From positions 56,874-120,873 of the forward strand of contig CAYZDL010000002.1 in NCBI GenBank assembly GCA_964477345.1: a DNA stretch of 64,000 nt, given 5' to 3'. Both the position numbers and the translations under genes were made by a program. Shown piece after piece: positions 17,125-26,703 of this stretch. Positions within the stretch are counted from its first letter, which is position 1. Each line of letters begins with the position of its first letter. Source of the DNA: JAJZEO01 sp964477345 (GTDB taxonomy: Bacteria; Chlamydiota; Chlamydiia; Chlamydiales; 2-12-FULL-49-11). The notes under the pieces are model-generated. The model worked only from the letters and a program-made list of their open reading frames with translations, made no database searches and was not told the DNA's origin.

Positions 17125-18905
17125 AAATTGACCTTTGGTTTTTCTTTTTTGAGTTGATCGAATTTTTTCGCCAAAGCGAGAATCTCTTCTTCAGTGGCAT
17201 CCCCTTTTTGAATCATTCCTTTGATACGCTCTCTCTCAATCATCCATCCCCTTTCGAGGATTTTTTCAATCGCAAGGAGCACCCCTTCTTTGACTCGGTC
17301 GATGTTCACCCTTTTTTTGACAAGTTGATCGATCAAGAATTCTTCATCTTTATCTAGAACTTCTGCTAAATCAAACATATCGATCTTCTCTTTTTCTTGC
17401 TCTTTAATCAAAGAGAGGAGATGACGGTAGAGTTTATGACAAGTTTTATCACGGAACATCTGGTCGGTCAGATTCATTTCGACGATTCTCGATACTTCTT
17501 GCCGATCGGCCGTCTTTAAAAGAAAGAGCCCTCTGATTAAATCGCACTCTAAGATTCTATCGACATTGATCTCCCCTTTAGTCTCGTGGACTGAGGGGAA
17601 TATTTTGGGTTGAACGGAGGGGGCACCGGGATTCATCATAGCTTCTGGGACATTGAGGAGCTTTGCAAGCTGCTTCAATCCTTCATGGATCATGAGTGGA
17701 TGATCCCAATCTCGGATCATGTCAGAGGCCTCTTTGGCAACTCTATTTTTTCCTGCGGGGGTGTCGATCTTAATTTTTGATGATAACCGCTCAATGATAA
17801 ACTCGATGTAGGGTTTTGCTGCTTTTAGGATACTCATCAACTCTTCCAAACCTTTTTCTTTCAACACAGCATCAGGATCTTCCTTTGGCCCAAAGATGGC
17901 GACCGACACTTCGATGCCGACTTTTTGAAAAAGCTGCCCTACCTTGACACTCGCTGCCTGCCCTGCCTCATCTCCATCAAATGCAAGAAAGACATGCTCG
18001 ACACCCAACTTCTTTAATACTTCAACATGTCCCGCACCAAAAGCGGTCCCCTGTCCTGCTACAGTGAGATTAAGACCCTCATGAATCAGCCTTAAGGCAT
18101 CAATTTGCCCTTCGACGATGATCGCTTTTTGATCTTTTGCAATTCGCCTACGTGAATAATTTAACCCAAACAAAATTTTTGATTTTTTAAATAGAGGGGT
18201 CTCGGGCGTATTGATATATTTACCTCCACGCACTTGAGGCTCTATCGATCGGCCACTAAATCCAATCACATTGCCCGAAATATCTTGAATGGGAAACATG
18301 ATTCGAGAAGAAAAAAATGGGTAGAGTTTGCCTGATGGACCCTCTTTTGCAAGACCTGCTTCGATCAAAATTTCTTTGTTGATCTTCTTTTCCTTGTAAT
18401 AAGCAATTGTCAAGGCTTCGTTTGAGGGAGAAAATCCAATTTGGTAAGCCTGGATGAAAGGCAAATCCAATCCGCGTTTGTATAGATATTCTAAAGCGCG
18501 GTGACCTTCCTCAGTATGAAGTAAGTGAAAATGGTAAAATTCTCTCGTCATGTTTAGGGCTGATTTTAACGGAGCTAAATTAGGTTCTTTATGCCCATCT
18601 TCCTTCTCCTGATACTCGAGGGTGATTCCAAACCTTGAAGCAAGCATCTCGACACATTCGACAAAGGAAAGTTTGAGAAAATTCATTAAAAAGCTGACAG
18701 CATCGCCATGGGCTCCACACCCAAAACAGTGGTAGTGGGTGTCGCCATTTTGAACAACAAACGAAGGCGATTTTTCATTATGAAAAGGGCACAGTCCCTT
18801 GTAGCTCCCCCCAGCTTTTTTTAGGGGAACATAGGCCGAGATCACTTCGCTAAGATCTACTTTTTCGCGAAGCTCCTCTAAACACCGTTTTGAAAAGAGC
18901 GCCAT
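17121..18905 (-). CDS. dnaG: DNA primase
   Basis: DnaG (594 residues from the ATG at 18905) makes RNA primers for replication. The N-terminal CHC2 zinc finger is CPFHNEKSPSFVV with its remaining ligands in HYHCFGCGAHGD (residues 40-65). The RNA polymerase core follows, with the Toprim motif AIIVEGQIDALRL and FLAFDGDEAGQAA. The C-terminal helicase-interaction region is present (residues 430-590). Length fits. Upstream frame extension through the N gap at 18932 is not needed because residues MALFSKRCLEELREK form a typical DnaG start. It heads a leftward operon with two or three small genes. Confidence 0.95.
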   Translation of the reverse strand: MALFSKRCLEELREKVDLSEVISAYVPLKKAGGSYKGLCPFHNEKSPSFVVQNGDTHYHCFGCGAHGDAVSFLMNFLKLSFVECVEMLASRFGITLEYQEKEDGHKEPNLAPLKSALNMTREFYHFHLLHTEEGHRALEYLYKRGLDLPFIQAYQIGFSPSNEALTIAYYKEKKINKEILIEAGLAKEGPSGKLYPFFSSRIMFPIQDISGNVIGFSGRSIEPQVRGGKYINTPETPLFKKSKILFGLNYSRRRIAKDQKAIIVEGQIDALRLIHEGLNLTVAGQGTAFGAGHVEVLKKLGVEHVFLAFDGDEAGQAASVKVGQLFQKVGIEVSVAIFGPKEDPDAVLKEKGLEELMSILKAAKPYIEFIIERLSSKIKIDTPAGKNRVAKEASDMIRDWDHPLMIHEGLKQLAKLLNVPEAMMNPGAPSVQPKIFPSVHETKGEINVDRILECDLIRGLFLLKTADRQEVSRIVEMNLTDQMFRDKTCHKLYRHLLSLIKEQEKEKIDMFDLAEVLDKDEEFLIDQLVKKRVNIDRVKEGVLLAIEKILERGWMIERERIKGMIQKGDATEEEILALAKKFDQLKKEKPKVNL

Positions 18906-18931
18906 AGATGCGAAATATAACAGATTTGCAC

Positions 18932-18941
18932 NNNNNNNNNN
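18932..18941. other. Assembly gap (10 N) between dnaG and the efflux operon
   Basis: Ten N in the divergent promoter region, which is only about 70 nt long as shown. Sequence may be missing here, and the junction between the conserved dnaG block and the efflux genes is therefore not fully proven. Confidence 0.95.
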
Positions 18942-18976
18942 TAGACAATGTCCCTTCATTACGGTATCTGAGGGTG

Positions 18977-20404
18977 ATGAAGAGGCCTGTTTATTTAGCA
19001 ATCTCCATCTTTCTTTTAAGCTCTTGTACTTCGATGTCCAAACAAGAGAGAGCGCAAAATTTTCTCAAACAGCCACAGCTCTCTAGTTCAGTTAAAGAGG
19101 TGATCAATCAAAACCAGTTTGCCCTAGGAGAATGGCCTGAGAAAAAGTGGTGGGCTGCTTTTCAAGAAAAAGAACTCTCTTTTCTTATCGACATGACATT
19201 AGACTCGAACCCCTCATTACAAGCCATCAAAGAAAGAATTGGATTTGCAAAGCAAGAGTCGATCATTGCAGGAAGTAAGCTCTTCCCCCTACTCTATTTT
19301 GATGCCGATGACAGTATACTTTGGTTAAGTAAATACGGCGTTTACCAAACACTAAACCCCACCATAAGTCCCAATGGAAATCTGATTGATCTTAGCCTCT
19401 CATTCACTTACGAATTTGACTTTTGGAGCAAATACAAAAATCTATTTCGTGCCGCCAAGTTTAGAGAAATGATGGAAATTGCCGAATCTAAACAAGTCGA
19501 ATTGATCATCTCAACAGCACTTGCTCAAACTTATTATGCCCTAAAAACCAATCTACAAAGAAAGATTCTCTATGAACAACTTGCCCTTGTACGTAAAAAA
19601 TACAATGCTCTTCAAACACTTTTAAACAAAAAAGCTCTCTTCTCGAAGATCCCCCCGACAATCTCCCAAGAAAGCTACTTAGCCGCACTTCAATTTGTTG
19701 CTAATATCACTGATGAAATTGCTAAAAACAAGCATTTCATCAATATCTTGGCAGGAAGAGGTCCTGATGAAAAACTTGCTATCGATGAGACCTGCAGCGA
19801 TTTCGATTTTAAAATCACAATTCCAGAAACTTTAAACCTCAACTTAATTGCAAGACGTCCTGATTTAATGGCTGCAATCTTTAGAACAGAGGCATTAGCT
19901 TGTGAAGTTGGAGCTGCCATTAGCGATTTTTATCCCAATATCAATTTAAAAGCTCTTGGCGGACTCAATACATTAAAAAGTGGTTTTCTTTTCAACCCCG
20001 AAAGTCTTCAAGGTAGTATTACTCCTGCGTTAAGTCTGCCCATCTATACAGCGGGAGCGATTAAAGCTAATGTCCGTGGAAAAAAAAATCTCTACAATCA
20101 AGCTGTATTCGATTACAACGATCTTCTCTTGAAGAGTACTCAAGAGATCGCCGACTTACTCTCTTTTCTCGATGCAGTCTTTAAAAAAAAGGATTTTCAA
20201 TCATCGATTGTCGATCAAGCAGAACTTCGTTACAACATCATCTCGCATAACTACATCAGAGGACTCTCCGATCTTCTCGAGGTTTACATGACAGAAGAAG
20301 AAGTCATCCTGAAATGTCTTGAAAATATTGAACTTGTCTATGCCGAGTATTTAGGAGCTATAAAATTAATCAAAGCTTTAGGAGGTGGATACCATGAAAA
20401 TTAA
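18977..20404 (+). CDS. TolC/NodT-family outer membrane efflux lipoprotein
   Basis: A 475-residue outer membrane factor of a tripartite pump. The signal peptide ends in a lipobox (FLLSSC, Cys17 from the ATG at 18977), so it is probably lipidated like NodT/OprM. Two OEP repeats of long helices are visible: one starting at LIDMTLDSNPSLQAIKERI with FTYEFDFWSKYKN, and one starting at LIARRPDLMAAIFRTEALA with FYPNINLKALGG and SLPIYTAGAIKANVRG. ARRPD and the final YAEYLGAIKLIKALGGGY are typical. It overlaps the adaptor gene by 11 nt. The operon sits between dnaG and mutS, which are near neighbours in Chlamydia, so it looks inserted. Confidence 0.92.
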   Translation: MKRPVYLAISIFLLSSCTSMSKQERAQNFLKQPQLSSSVKEVINQNQFALGEWPEKKWWAAFQEKELSFLIDMTLDSNPSLQAIKERIGFAKQESIIAGSKLFPLLYFDADDSILWLSKYGVYQTLNPTISPNGNLIDLSLSFTYEFDFWSKYKNLFRAAKFREMMEIAESKQVELIISTALAQTYYALKTNLQRKILYEQLALVRKKYNALQTLLNKKALFSKIPPTISQESYLAALQFVANITDEIAKNKHFINILAGRGPDEKLAIDETCSDFDFKITIPETLNLNLIARRPDLMAAIFRTEALACEVGAAISDFYPNINLKALGGLNTLKSGFLFNPESLQGSITPALSLPIYTAGAIKANVRGKKNLYNQAVFDYNDLLLKSTQEIADLLSFLDAVFKKKDFQSSIVDQAELRYNIISHNYIRGLSDLLEVYMTEEEVILKCLENIELVYAEYLGAIKLIKALGGGYHEN

Positions 20405-21617
20405 GAAAAGACAACTGCAATATGGAATTGCTGTGTCTGTTGTTACTCTTATTTTTGGACTCTTTTGGTTGGTCTATTTACGCAATATTGCCTACACAAA
20501 TGACGCTTACGTACAAGGCAATCAAATCTACATTACCCCCCTTCAAGATGGGACCGTCGTCAAAATTCATACCGATGACACCTTTTTAGTCAAAGAGGGA
20601 CAAGTGATTGCTGAACTCGATGATACTTATGCAAAAATTGCCCTAGAAGCTGCGCAAGAAAATTTGGCCAATGTCGTAAGGGAGGTGTGCCAAATTTATC
20701 ATAACACTTTTTCTCTTCAATCGGAGATTGAAGTCAACATTGCACAATTGATCGTCTCTAAGCAAGATTGGGACCATAGGATCGATGTCATCGATAATGG
20801 AGGAGTCTCTCTTGAGAACCTTCAACATTCTGAAGCAGCTCTTAAAACCGCCTTTTTTCAATTAAAAGCGACTGAAAGCTCATTTTTAAAGGAAAAGGCA
20901 CTAATACAAGCAACCTCTATCCGTTCAAATCCAATGGTGAAGAAAGCGGTCGATGATTTAAGAGATGCCGTAGTGGCTCTTTATCGTTGTAAAATTTATG
21001 CACCCAATACAGGCCTCATCGCTCAAAGAAGCGCACAAGTAGGCATGTTTATTAAAGAAGGGATTCCGATGATGTCAGTAATTCCCTTGGACCAAATTTG
21101 GGTCAATGCCAACTACAAAGAGACCCAAATGAGTAAAATGCGTATAGGCCAATCGGTAAGAATCTCTGCCGATATGTACGGGTTTGGAACTGTCTATCAT
21201 GGAACCATTGTTGGCCTTCCTGGAGGCGCTGGTAACATCTTTTCTCTGCTTCCTCCCCAAAATCTATCCGGTAACTGGATCAAAATTGTTCAACGGCTTC
21301 CTGTAAGGGTAGCCCTCGATCAAAAAGAACTTGAAAGACGCCCCTTGAGAATTGGGATGACAATGAAAGCCATCGCTAATCTCAGAGATCAGAAAGGAGA
21401 CTTCGTCCCAACAAATTTCAATGGTCCGCTATACACCACAAAAATCTTAGTCGATGAAGAAGAGGGGGCTGTAAAAATGAGTGATGCGATCATAGCCAAT
21501 AACATTGATCCTTCTCTAAAATATTTTGAAACTGAACCATTCTTTGTCAATTACGCACAATTTCACTACAATCTAGATCAACTATTTGATGCAAAGATCC
21601 AACCATGGCCAAATTAG
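20394..21617 (+). CDS. EmrA/HlyD-family periplasmic adaptor of multidrug pump
   Basis: A 407-residue membrane fusion protein from the ATG 20394, with GGAGGTGG just upstream. One N-terminal membrane helix (YGIAVSVVTLIFGLFWLVYL) is followed by the lipoyl half-motif DAYVQGNQIYITPLQDG, a coiled-coil hairpin (residues 75-180), the second half-motif APNTGLIAQRSAQVGMFIKEG, and the beta-barrel NANYKETQMSKMRIGQ that is characteristic of EmrA-type adaptors. The C-terminal 60 residues are an extension. It links the MFS pump to the outer membrane channel and overlaps both neighbouring genes, so the three are one operon. Confidence 0.92.
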   Translation: MKIKKRQLQYGIAVSVVTLIFGLFWLVYLRNIAYTNDAYVQGNQIYITPLQDGTVVKIHTDDTFLVKEGQVIAELDDTYAKIALEAAQENLANVVREVCQIYHNTFSLQSEIEVNIAQLIVSKQDWDHRIDVIDNGGVSLENLQHSEAALKTAFFQLKATESSFLKEKALIQATSIRSNPMVKKAVDDLRDAVVALYRCKIYAPNTGLIAQRSAQVGMFIKEGIPMMSVIPLDQIWVNANYKETQMSKMRIGQSVRISADMYGFGTVYHGTIVGLPGGAGNIFSLLPPQNLSGNWIKIVQRLPVRVALDQKELERRPLRIGMTMKAIANLRDQKGDFVPTNFNGPLYTTKILVDEEEGAVKMSDAIIANNIDPSLKYFETEPFFVNYAQFHYNLDQLFDAKIQPWPN

Positions 21618-23137
21618 TCACTAAAGGACTGAAGTACAGCGCACTCACAATCACAGCTTCAGTGATATTCAGCTTTACCTCTACTAATCTTTCTTCTCTA
21701 TACATCCTCGGAGAACTTGGGGGAAGTAACACTACTGCTTCTTATACGATTTCCCTTTTTGGGATAGGTAACGCACTCACAATACCACTTGGAACCAATC
21801 ATGGAGGAAAACTTGGTATGAAGAAGATGACATGGTGCTGCATCTTCTTATTTCTTTTGGCCACTTTTTTTCTTGGGCTCTCCCCTAACTACCCGATTTT
21901 CTGTCTATTTCGATTTCTTCAAGGGCTATTCTCTGGGCCTCTCTTTGCCCTTGTTTCCTCCTTACTCAGCCCACTTTCTTCGACAGAGCAAAAGCAAGAA
22001 CTTACACTCAATCTCACTGCCATATTTATCACAGTGTCAACACTTTCAGCGTGTTTAGGAGGAGTGATTGCCTATGAATACACCTGGAGATGGATTTTCC
22101 TGATTGATTGGTGCGTCCCCTTTATTGCCTCCATTTTTTTCTACTTTTCTCTGAAAAAGGAGGTCTTTGAAATCGACCAAAGGCCCTTTGATTTCATTGG
22201 ATACGCTGCCTACTTTATTTCTATTTTAAGCATTTCTCTCTTTTTCATTTTAGGACAGGAGCTTGACTGGCTAACATCGAATCTGTTAGTCGCCTGCCTT
22301 ATCCTTTTCATTATTTTTTTCCCCCTGTTTATTCTCCAGTTGACTCTACATCCAAACCCGATCTTGAATTTTCGTCTTCTTATTACGAAAAGAATGATTG
22401 TCGCACTGATCGAACTTTCGATCTTATTTGGCACCTATTATGCCATGATGTTCATGCTCTCAATTTGGCTTCACCTTTACGCAGCTTACACGCCCACCTG
22501 GATTGCTCTTGTTTTGGGATGCATGCTCATTTCAACAGCTGTAGTTTTTTATTTAGTTTCCTTTCATCATAAAAGAACGTCCCCCCTATTGTTGGTCACA
22601 GCTATTACCATTATCTTAATCGCCTCGGTAATGACGATGCAATACAACGTCGATATCGATTTATTTCGCCTATCGGTATCTAGGACCATCACAGGGATTG
22701 GGTTAGCTCTTTTTCTCCCACCACTATTATTTATGATCTTAAATTGTTGCGAGAATGAACCTGGGATCGAGGCGCTTGCCCTATTTCATATATTCAGAAC
22801 CTTGGGCGCCGGGCTAGGGCTATCTATCATTTCAACCATCTGGCAACGAAGAGAGGTGTTCTACCATCTCCGTCTTGGGGGAGCGCTCACCCCTACCTCG
22901 CAACTCGTACACCAATTTTATGAACGGACAAGAGAGGCTTTTTTCACTCCCGCTATGAGCAAAGATGCTTTAAGTGATGCCTTAGAGAGAGAAGCCGTTT
23001 CGCTTGCTCTCAATGATTGTTTTTATTTGATCGCCATCCTAATGGCATTTTTACTGGTTTTACTATTCGCCCTGTTGATCAGCGAAAGAAAACCTAAACC
23101 CCACCCCGTTAACATCTTCCCGAAAAAACTCTCCTAA
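21605..23137 (+). CDS. EmrB-like MFS drug transporter (DHA2 type)
   Basis: A 510-residue major facilitator with about 14 hydrophobic segments, the DHA2/EmrB arrangement. It shows an MFS motif region around LGTNHGGKLGMKK after the second helix and RFLQGLFSGPLFALVSS in helix 4, which includes the conserved Arg and Gln-Gly. It overlaps the adaptor gene by 13 nt. With the outer membrane lipoprotein and adaptor it forms a complete tripartite export system. Substrates are unknown. Its stop codon region overlaps by 4 nt the end of a PP2C phosphatase fragment on the opposite strand. Confidence 0.9.
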   Translation: MAKLVTKGLKYSALTITASVIFSFTSTNLSSLYILGELGGSNTTASYTISLFGIGNALTIPLGTNHGGKLGMKKMTWCCIFLFLLATFFLGLSPNYPIFCLFRFLQGLFSGPLFALVSSLLSPLSSTEQKQELTLNLTAIFITVSTLSACLGGVIAYEYTWRWIFLIDWCVPFIASIFFYFSLKKEVFEIDQRPFDFIGYAAYFISILSISLFFILGQELDWLTSNLLVACLILFIIFFPLFILQLTLHPNPILNFRLLITKRMIVALIELSILFGTYYAMMFMLSIWLHLYAAYTPTWIALVLGCMLISTAVVFYLVSFHHKRTSPLLLVTAITIILIASVMTMQYNVDIDLFRLSVSRTITGIGLALFLPPLLFMILNCCENEPGIEALALFHIFRTLGAGLGLSIISTIWQRREVFYHLRLGGALTPTSQLVHQFYERTREAFFTPAMSKDALSDALEREAVSLALNDCFYLIAILMAFLLVLLFALLISERKPKPHPVNIFPKKLS

Positions 23138-23349
23138 CTCAATTCAACTAAGACAACAGTAACATTATCTTGCGATTTACAAACACCTGCAGCATATCTA
23201 ACTAATAGCTTAACTAGACGTTCTCTATCTTCAATATGTGATTTTACAAGATCCACCATCTCTTTTAGTCCAAGAACGTCTGTGAAGCCATCCGAAACAA
23301 GTAGCAAAATATCCTTGCTTTTTGACTACTCTCCTGCTTTATTGTAAGC
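23134..23349 (-). pseudogene. C-terminal remnant of a PP2C-type serine/threonine phosphatase
   Basis: Reading leftward, about 64 codons ending at the TAG 23134-23136 encode KDILLLVSDGFTDVLG and, near the end, AAGVCKSQDNVTVVLVEL. These are the DGxTD metal motif and the DNxTVV C-terminal motif of PPM/PP2C phosphatases. An in-frame TAG at 23326-23328 and no upstream phosphatase sequence show that the 5' two thirds are gone. It overlaps the MFS transporter stop by 4 nt. The remnant suggests a deletion or insertion breakpoint next to the efflux operon. Confidence 0.8.
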
Positions 23350-23594
23350 CCCCTCTCAGGCCAAGTAGCAATTACCGGCACATCCCTGGGGAGGTGGGGT
23401 ATTGACCTTTTGCTTTACTGGTTGAGCCACCGAATACGCATCGCTTACGCAGATCTTGATAATATTTCCATAACAACTCCATTTTGGCCGGATGGTCTAA
23501 TATAATAAATAGTATTAGGCCTACATTTTGATCTCCCAAATAGCCTAAAATAGCCTTTACACAAAATTCACAATAGTCTAGCCTGAAGGACCGT
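23350..23594. other. Non-coding stretch upstream of the 182-residue gene
   Basis: Together with the phosphatase remnant this is a 457-base interval without an intact gene. A minus-strand open frame (23372-23668) crosses it but overlaps the real gene start and looks like no protein family. I see no repeat, tRNA or transposase in it. It should contain the promoter for the gene at 23595. Confidence 0.5.
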
Positions 23595-24143
23595 ATGGAA
23601 GTGGAAGAAACAAAAAATGAGAGTGGCTTTAGACGAAAAGTGTACACAAAGATGTACAACTCTTCCATGTCTCAAATCAAAGCAGACTGTGAGAAACCTC
23701 AGAAAAAAATTGTCCCCACCTCTAAGAAACTGGGAATGCGAGAGGAATTTAAAAAGACTTTTCTTCCCCTTCTGATCGACGTGTTCGAACTTCGACAAAT
23801 GATTCAAAACGCAAAGGCAGCAAACGCCTCTTCTTTACTTAAATCCCTTGGAAAAAAGCCTCTTACCCCTGAACACATCCTAGAAAAATTAGAAAACCTC
23901 CAGGAAGATATCACCGAATCAAAAAGATGGATGGAAGGTGTAATCGCTCAAATTGATAAAGGGATCACCGAAGCCAAAGAGGCTCTTGAAAACGTTCATG
24001 AACAGGCTATGCCCACTGAACCCTCTTCGTTTCCGCACGAAGTAAAAATCGAATTGGATGAGCTTCTAGATCAAAAATATTCCCCAGGACGGCTCTTTAA
24101 CAAGCTTTTCAAGCGAAGAAAGAAAAATGACTCAAACAATTAA
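23595..24143 (+). CDS. Hypothetical coiled-coil protein upstream of mutS (CT793 position)
   Basis: A 182-residue hydrophilic protein. Residues about 55-145 are helical and Lys/Glu/Leu rich, with a likely coiled coil from ILEKLENLQEDITESK to TEAKEALENVHEQ. The C-terminus is basic (LFNKLFKRRKKND). The start ATG follows AAGGA. It overlaps mutS by 17 nt. In C. trachomatis a hypothetical gene (CT793) lies between mutS and dnaG, so this is probably the positional equivalent; sequence relation was not tested. Confidence 0.7.
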   Translation: MEVEETKNESGFRRKVYTKMYNSSMSQIKADCEKPQKKIVPTSKKLGMREEFKKTFLPLLIDVFELRQMIQNAKAANASSLLKSLGKKPLTPEHILEKLENLQEDITESKRWMEGVIAQIDKGITEAKEALENVHEQAMPTEPSSFPHEVKIELDELLDQKYSPGRLFNKLFKRRKKNDSNN

Positions 24144-26703
24144 ACAATCTCCTATGATGCAGCAGTGGCAACGTTGCAAGTCACGCGCCAAAGGAGCACT
24201 TCTTCTCTTTCGATGCGGCGATTTCTATGAAGCTTTTTATGAAGACGCTGCCGCTTTGTCCCATCATCTCGATTTAACTCTCACGAAAAGACAGGATATG
24301 CCTATGGCGGGGGTGCCTGTTCAAACCCTCGACTCGACGATTGAAAGGCTTCTTGAAAAAGGGCTAATCGTTGCAGTTGCCGATCAAACCCAGCCAGCCA
24401 AAGAAGCTACCGGCCTCATCTCACGTGAAATCACTCGGATTATTTCTCCAGCAACCCACATGGAGGCCTCGCTAATCTCTAAAAAAAGAAATAATTTCTT
24501 TGCCTCAGTGTTTCAAATCAATCAAACCATTGGAGTTTGCTTTCTTGATATCTCTTTAGGGGAAATGTTTGTCTTTGAAGTCTCTTCCCTGGCTGAATTA
24601 GTCAGCCAAATCGCTCAACGAAACCCTACCGAAATTTTATTATGTGACAAGTTTTATCGTTCAAATCAGTCGATTTTTGACGACTTGAAGAAACAAATCG
24701 GATTCAGGATTAACACCAAAGAGATCTGGCATTTTAATCATCAACAATCAACCGAAGTATTGACAAAACATTTTCATATTACCTCATTAGATGGTTTTGG
24801 ACTTAGAGGGATGGTTAGCGCTATCAACGCAGCGGGCGGCCTATTGATCTACCTTAGTTCCGATCTTCTTGTAGAACTTGGCCACATCAAATCGATTGAA
24901 AAGCTCGATTTGAGTCGCTTTATCTCGATTGACTATTCGACAAGCCATTCACTAGACATTTTGGAATCGTCAAGCTCCCACCAGTCAGCCTCTCTTCACC
25001 ACCTTTTGGATCAAACACGAACTCCCATGGGGGGGCGCCTTTTCACTCGTTTTCTGCTCCAACCTCTGATCGATGCTAATGAAATCGATCAAAGGCAAAA
25101 TTGTGTTGAGGAGCTTATCCATTCAAGATTCAATCTTAAAGATCTCCTATCTAATATCAGGGATCTAGAGAGATTGACAATGCGGATTCAGGCAAACATT
25201 GCAGGACCTCGCGATCTTAGAGCCTTGGCCGAGTCTATCAAACAATTCCCACTACTCTATGAAAAAATTGAACAGCTCAATTCTCCTCTTTTCTCAAAAA
25301 TTAAGGAAGGGTGGGTCGATCTTTCTCCCCTTGGGAAAAAAATCGATGACGAAATCGTCGACGAACCCCCCCTCAGATTTACCGAAGGAGGAATTTTCAG
25401 ACGCGGAGTACTCAAAGAGCTCGATGAATTGCGAGAGATGAGAGACCACAACCACTCTTATTTGGCTCATTACCAGATGAAACTTCGGGAAGATCTCGAC
25501 GTCAAAACCCTCAGGGTCAATTTTACTAAAGCATTTGGCTACTACATAGAAGTTTCTAAAAATCAGGCAAATAAGATGCCCTCCCAATTTATCAGGCGCC
25601 AAACCCTGGTTAATGCTGAAAGGTTTATTTCTCCTGAGTTAAAGACTTATGAGGAAAAAATTCTTAGCGCCGAAGAGAGAATCCTCGAAATCGAATACCA
25701 TGCTTTTGTTAGACTAAGAGAGCACGTTGCCACACATACGACAAAAATCCTGAAAATATCGAGCCAAATTGCCCTGATCGATGTCCTCTATTCATTCGCA
25801 CAAATCGCGATTGAAAAGAGATTTATCCGCCCAAAGGTCAACGATTCCGATCAAATCGAGATCATCCAAGGTCGCCATCCCGTTATTGAATCATTCATGA
25901 GAGACGAATCGTTTATTCCGAACGACACACATCTTGATTGTGAAGAGAATCAACTGATCCTTTTAACCGGTCCCAATATGGCGGGAAAATCGACCTATAT
26001 ACGTCAAATAGCCCTCCTCGTCATCATGGCACAAATGGGTTCTTTTATCCCTGCTAAAAGCGCCACCATTGGGATTGTCGACAAGATATTTAGCCGAATT
26101 GGAGCAAACGACGACTTGGCAAGAGGACAATCGACATTTATGGTTGAAATGATCGAGGCTGCCAATATTTTAAATAATGCCACCAAGAAATCTCTCATCA
26201 TTCTCGATGAGATTGGTCGAGGAACCAGCACTTATGATGGAATCTCGATTGCACTATCAATCGCTGAATACTTGATTGAAGTGATAGGGGCAAAAACCCT
26301 CTTTGCCACCCACTATCTCGAATTAACAAAGCTTGCTGAAGAACATAAAAGGGTGAAAAATTTTCAAGTTGCCGTTCAAGAAAATGAAAATGGGGTTGTC
26401 TTTTTGCATAAAATTCTCCCTGGTATGGCTGATAAGAGCTACGGTATCCACGTCGCCTCTCTAGCCGGCCTTCCTAAATCAGTGATTGCCAATGCAGAAA
26501 GTCATCTAAAGAACTTTGAAAAATTAAAATCGCACAAACCAGAAAAGAGACCTCGCTACCCTACTGAGAACAGTCAAATGCTTCTTTTTATGCCTCAAAA
26601 AAATATGACTGGGTTAGAAAAAGAATTAAAAGAGCTCGAACTCAATGAATTGACTCCCCTTGAAGCCTTACAAAAGTTGGCTGAGTGGAAGAGAACCTTG
26701 TAG
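24127..26703 (+). CDS. mutS: DNA mismatch repair protein MutS
   Basis: An 858-residue MutS that recognises base mismatches. The mismatch-stacking motif is CGDFYEAF (domain I, residues 36-43), and DQTRTPMGGRLFTRFLLQPL starts the lever core. The ATPase domain has Walker A TGPNMAGKSTYIRQ, FSRIGANDDLARGQSTFMVEM, Walker B SLIILDEIGRGTSTYDG and the switch His in FATHYLEL. Length is standard. Translation is coupled with the upstream gene (17-nt overlap) and with uvrC (19-nt overlap), the same pair order as C. trachomatis CT792-CT791. Confidence 0.97.
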   Translation: MTQTIKQSPMMQQWQRCKSRAKGALLLFRCGDFYEAFYEDAAALSHHLDLTLTKRQDMPMAGVPVQTLDSTIERLLEKGLIVAVADQTQPAKEATGLISREITRIISPATHMEASLISKKRNNFFASVFQINQTIGVCFLDISLGEMFVFEVSSLAELVSQIAQRNPTEILLCDKFYRSNQSIFDDLKKQIGFRINTKEIWHFNHQQSTEVLTKHFHITSLDGFGLRGMVSAINAAGGLLIYLSSDLLVELGHIKSIEKLDLSRFISIDYSTSHSLDILESSSSHQSASLHHLLDQTRTPMGGRLFTRFLLQPLIDANEIDQRQNCVEELIHSRFNLKDLLSNIRDLERLTMRIQANIAGPRDLRALAESIKQFPLLYEKIEQLNSPLFSKIKEGWVDLSPLGKKIDDEIVDEPPLRFTEGGIFRRGVLKELDELREMRDHNHSYLAHYQMKLREDLDVKTLRVNFTKAFGYYIEVSKNQANKMPSQFIRRQTLVNAERFISPELKTYEEKILSAEERILEIEYHAFVRLREHVATHTTKILKISSQIALIDVLYSFAQIAIEKRFIRPKVNDSDQIEIIQGRHPVIESFMRDESFIPNDTHLDCEENQLILLTGPNMAGKSTYIRQIALLVIMAQMGSFIPAKSATIGIVDKIFSRIGANDDLARGQSTFMVEMIEAANILNNATKKSLIILDEIGRGTSTYDGISIALSIAEYLIEVIGAKTLFATHYLELTKLAEEHKRVKNFQVAVQENENGVVFLHKILPGMADKSYGIHVASLAGLPKSVIANAESHLKNFEKLKSHKPEKRPRYPTENSQMLLFMPQKNMTGLEKELKELELNELTPLEALQKLAEWKRTL

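Noticed and set aside
23372..23668. 98-codon minus-strand open frame
   Set aside because: Overlaps the start of the 182-residue gene, no family resemblance, likely chance.
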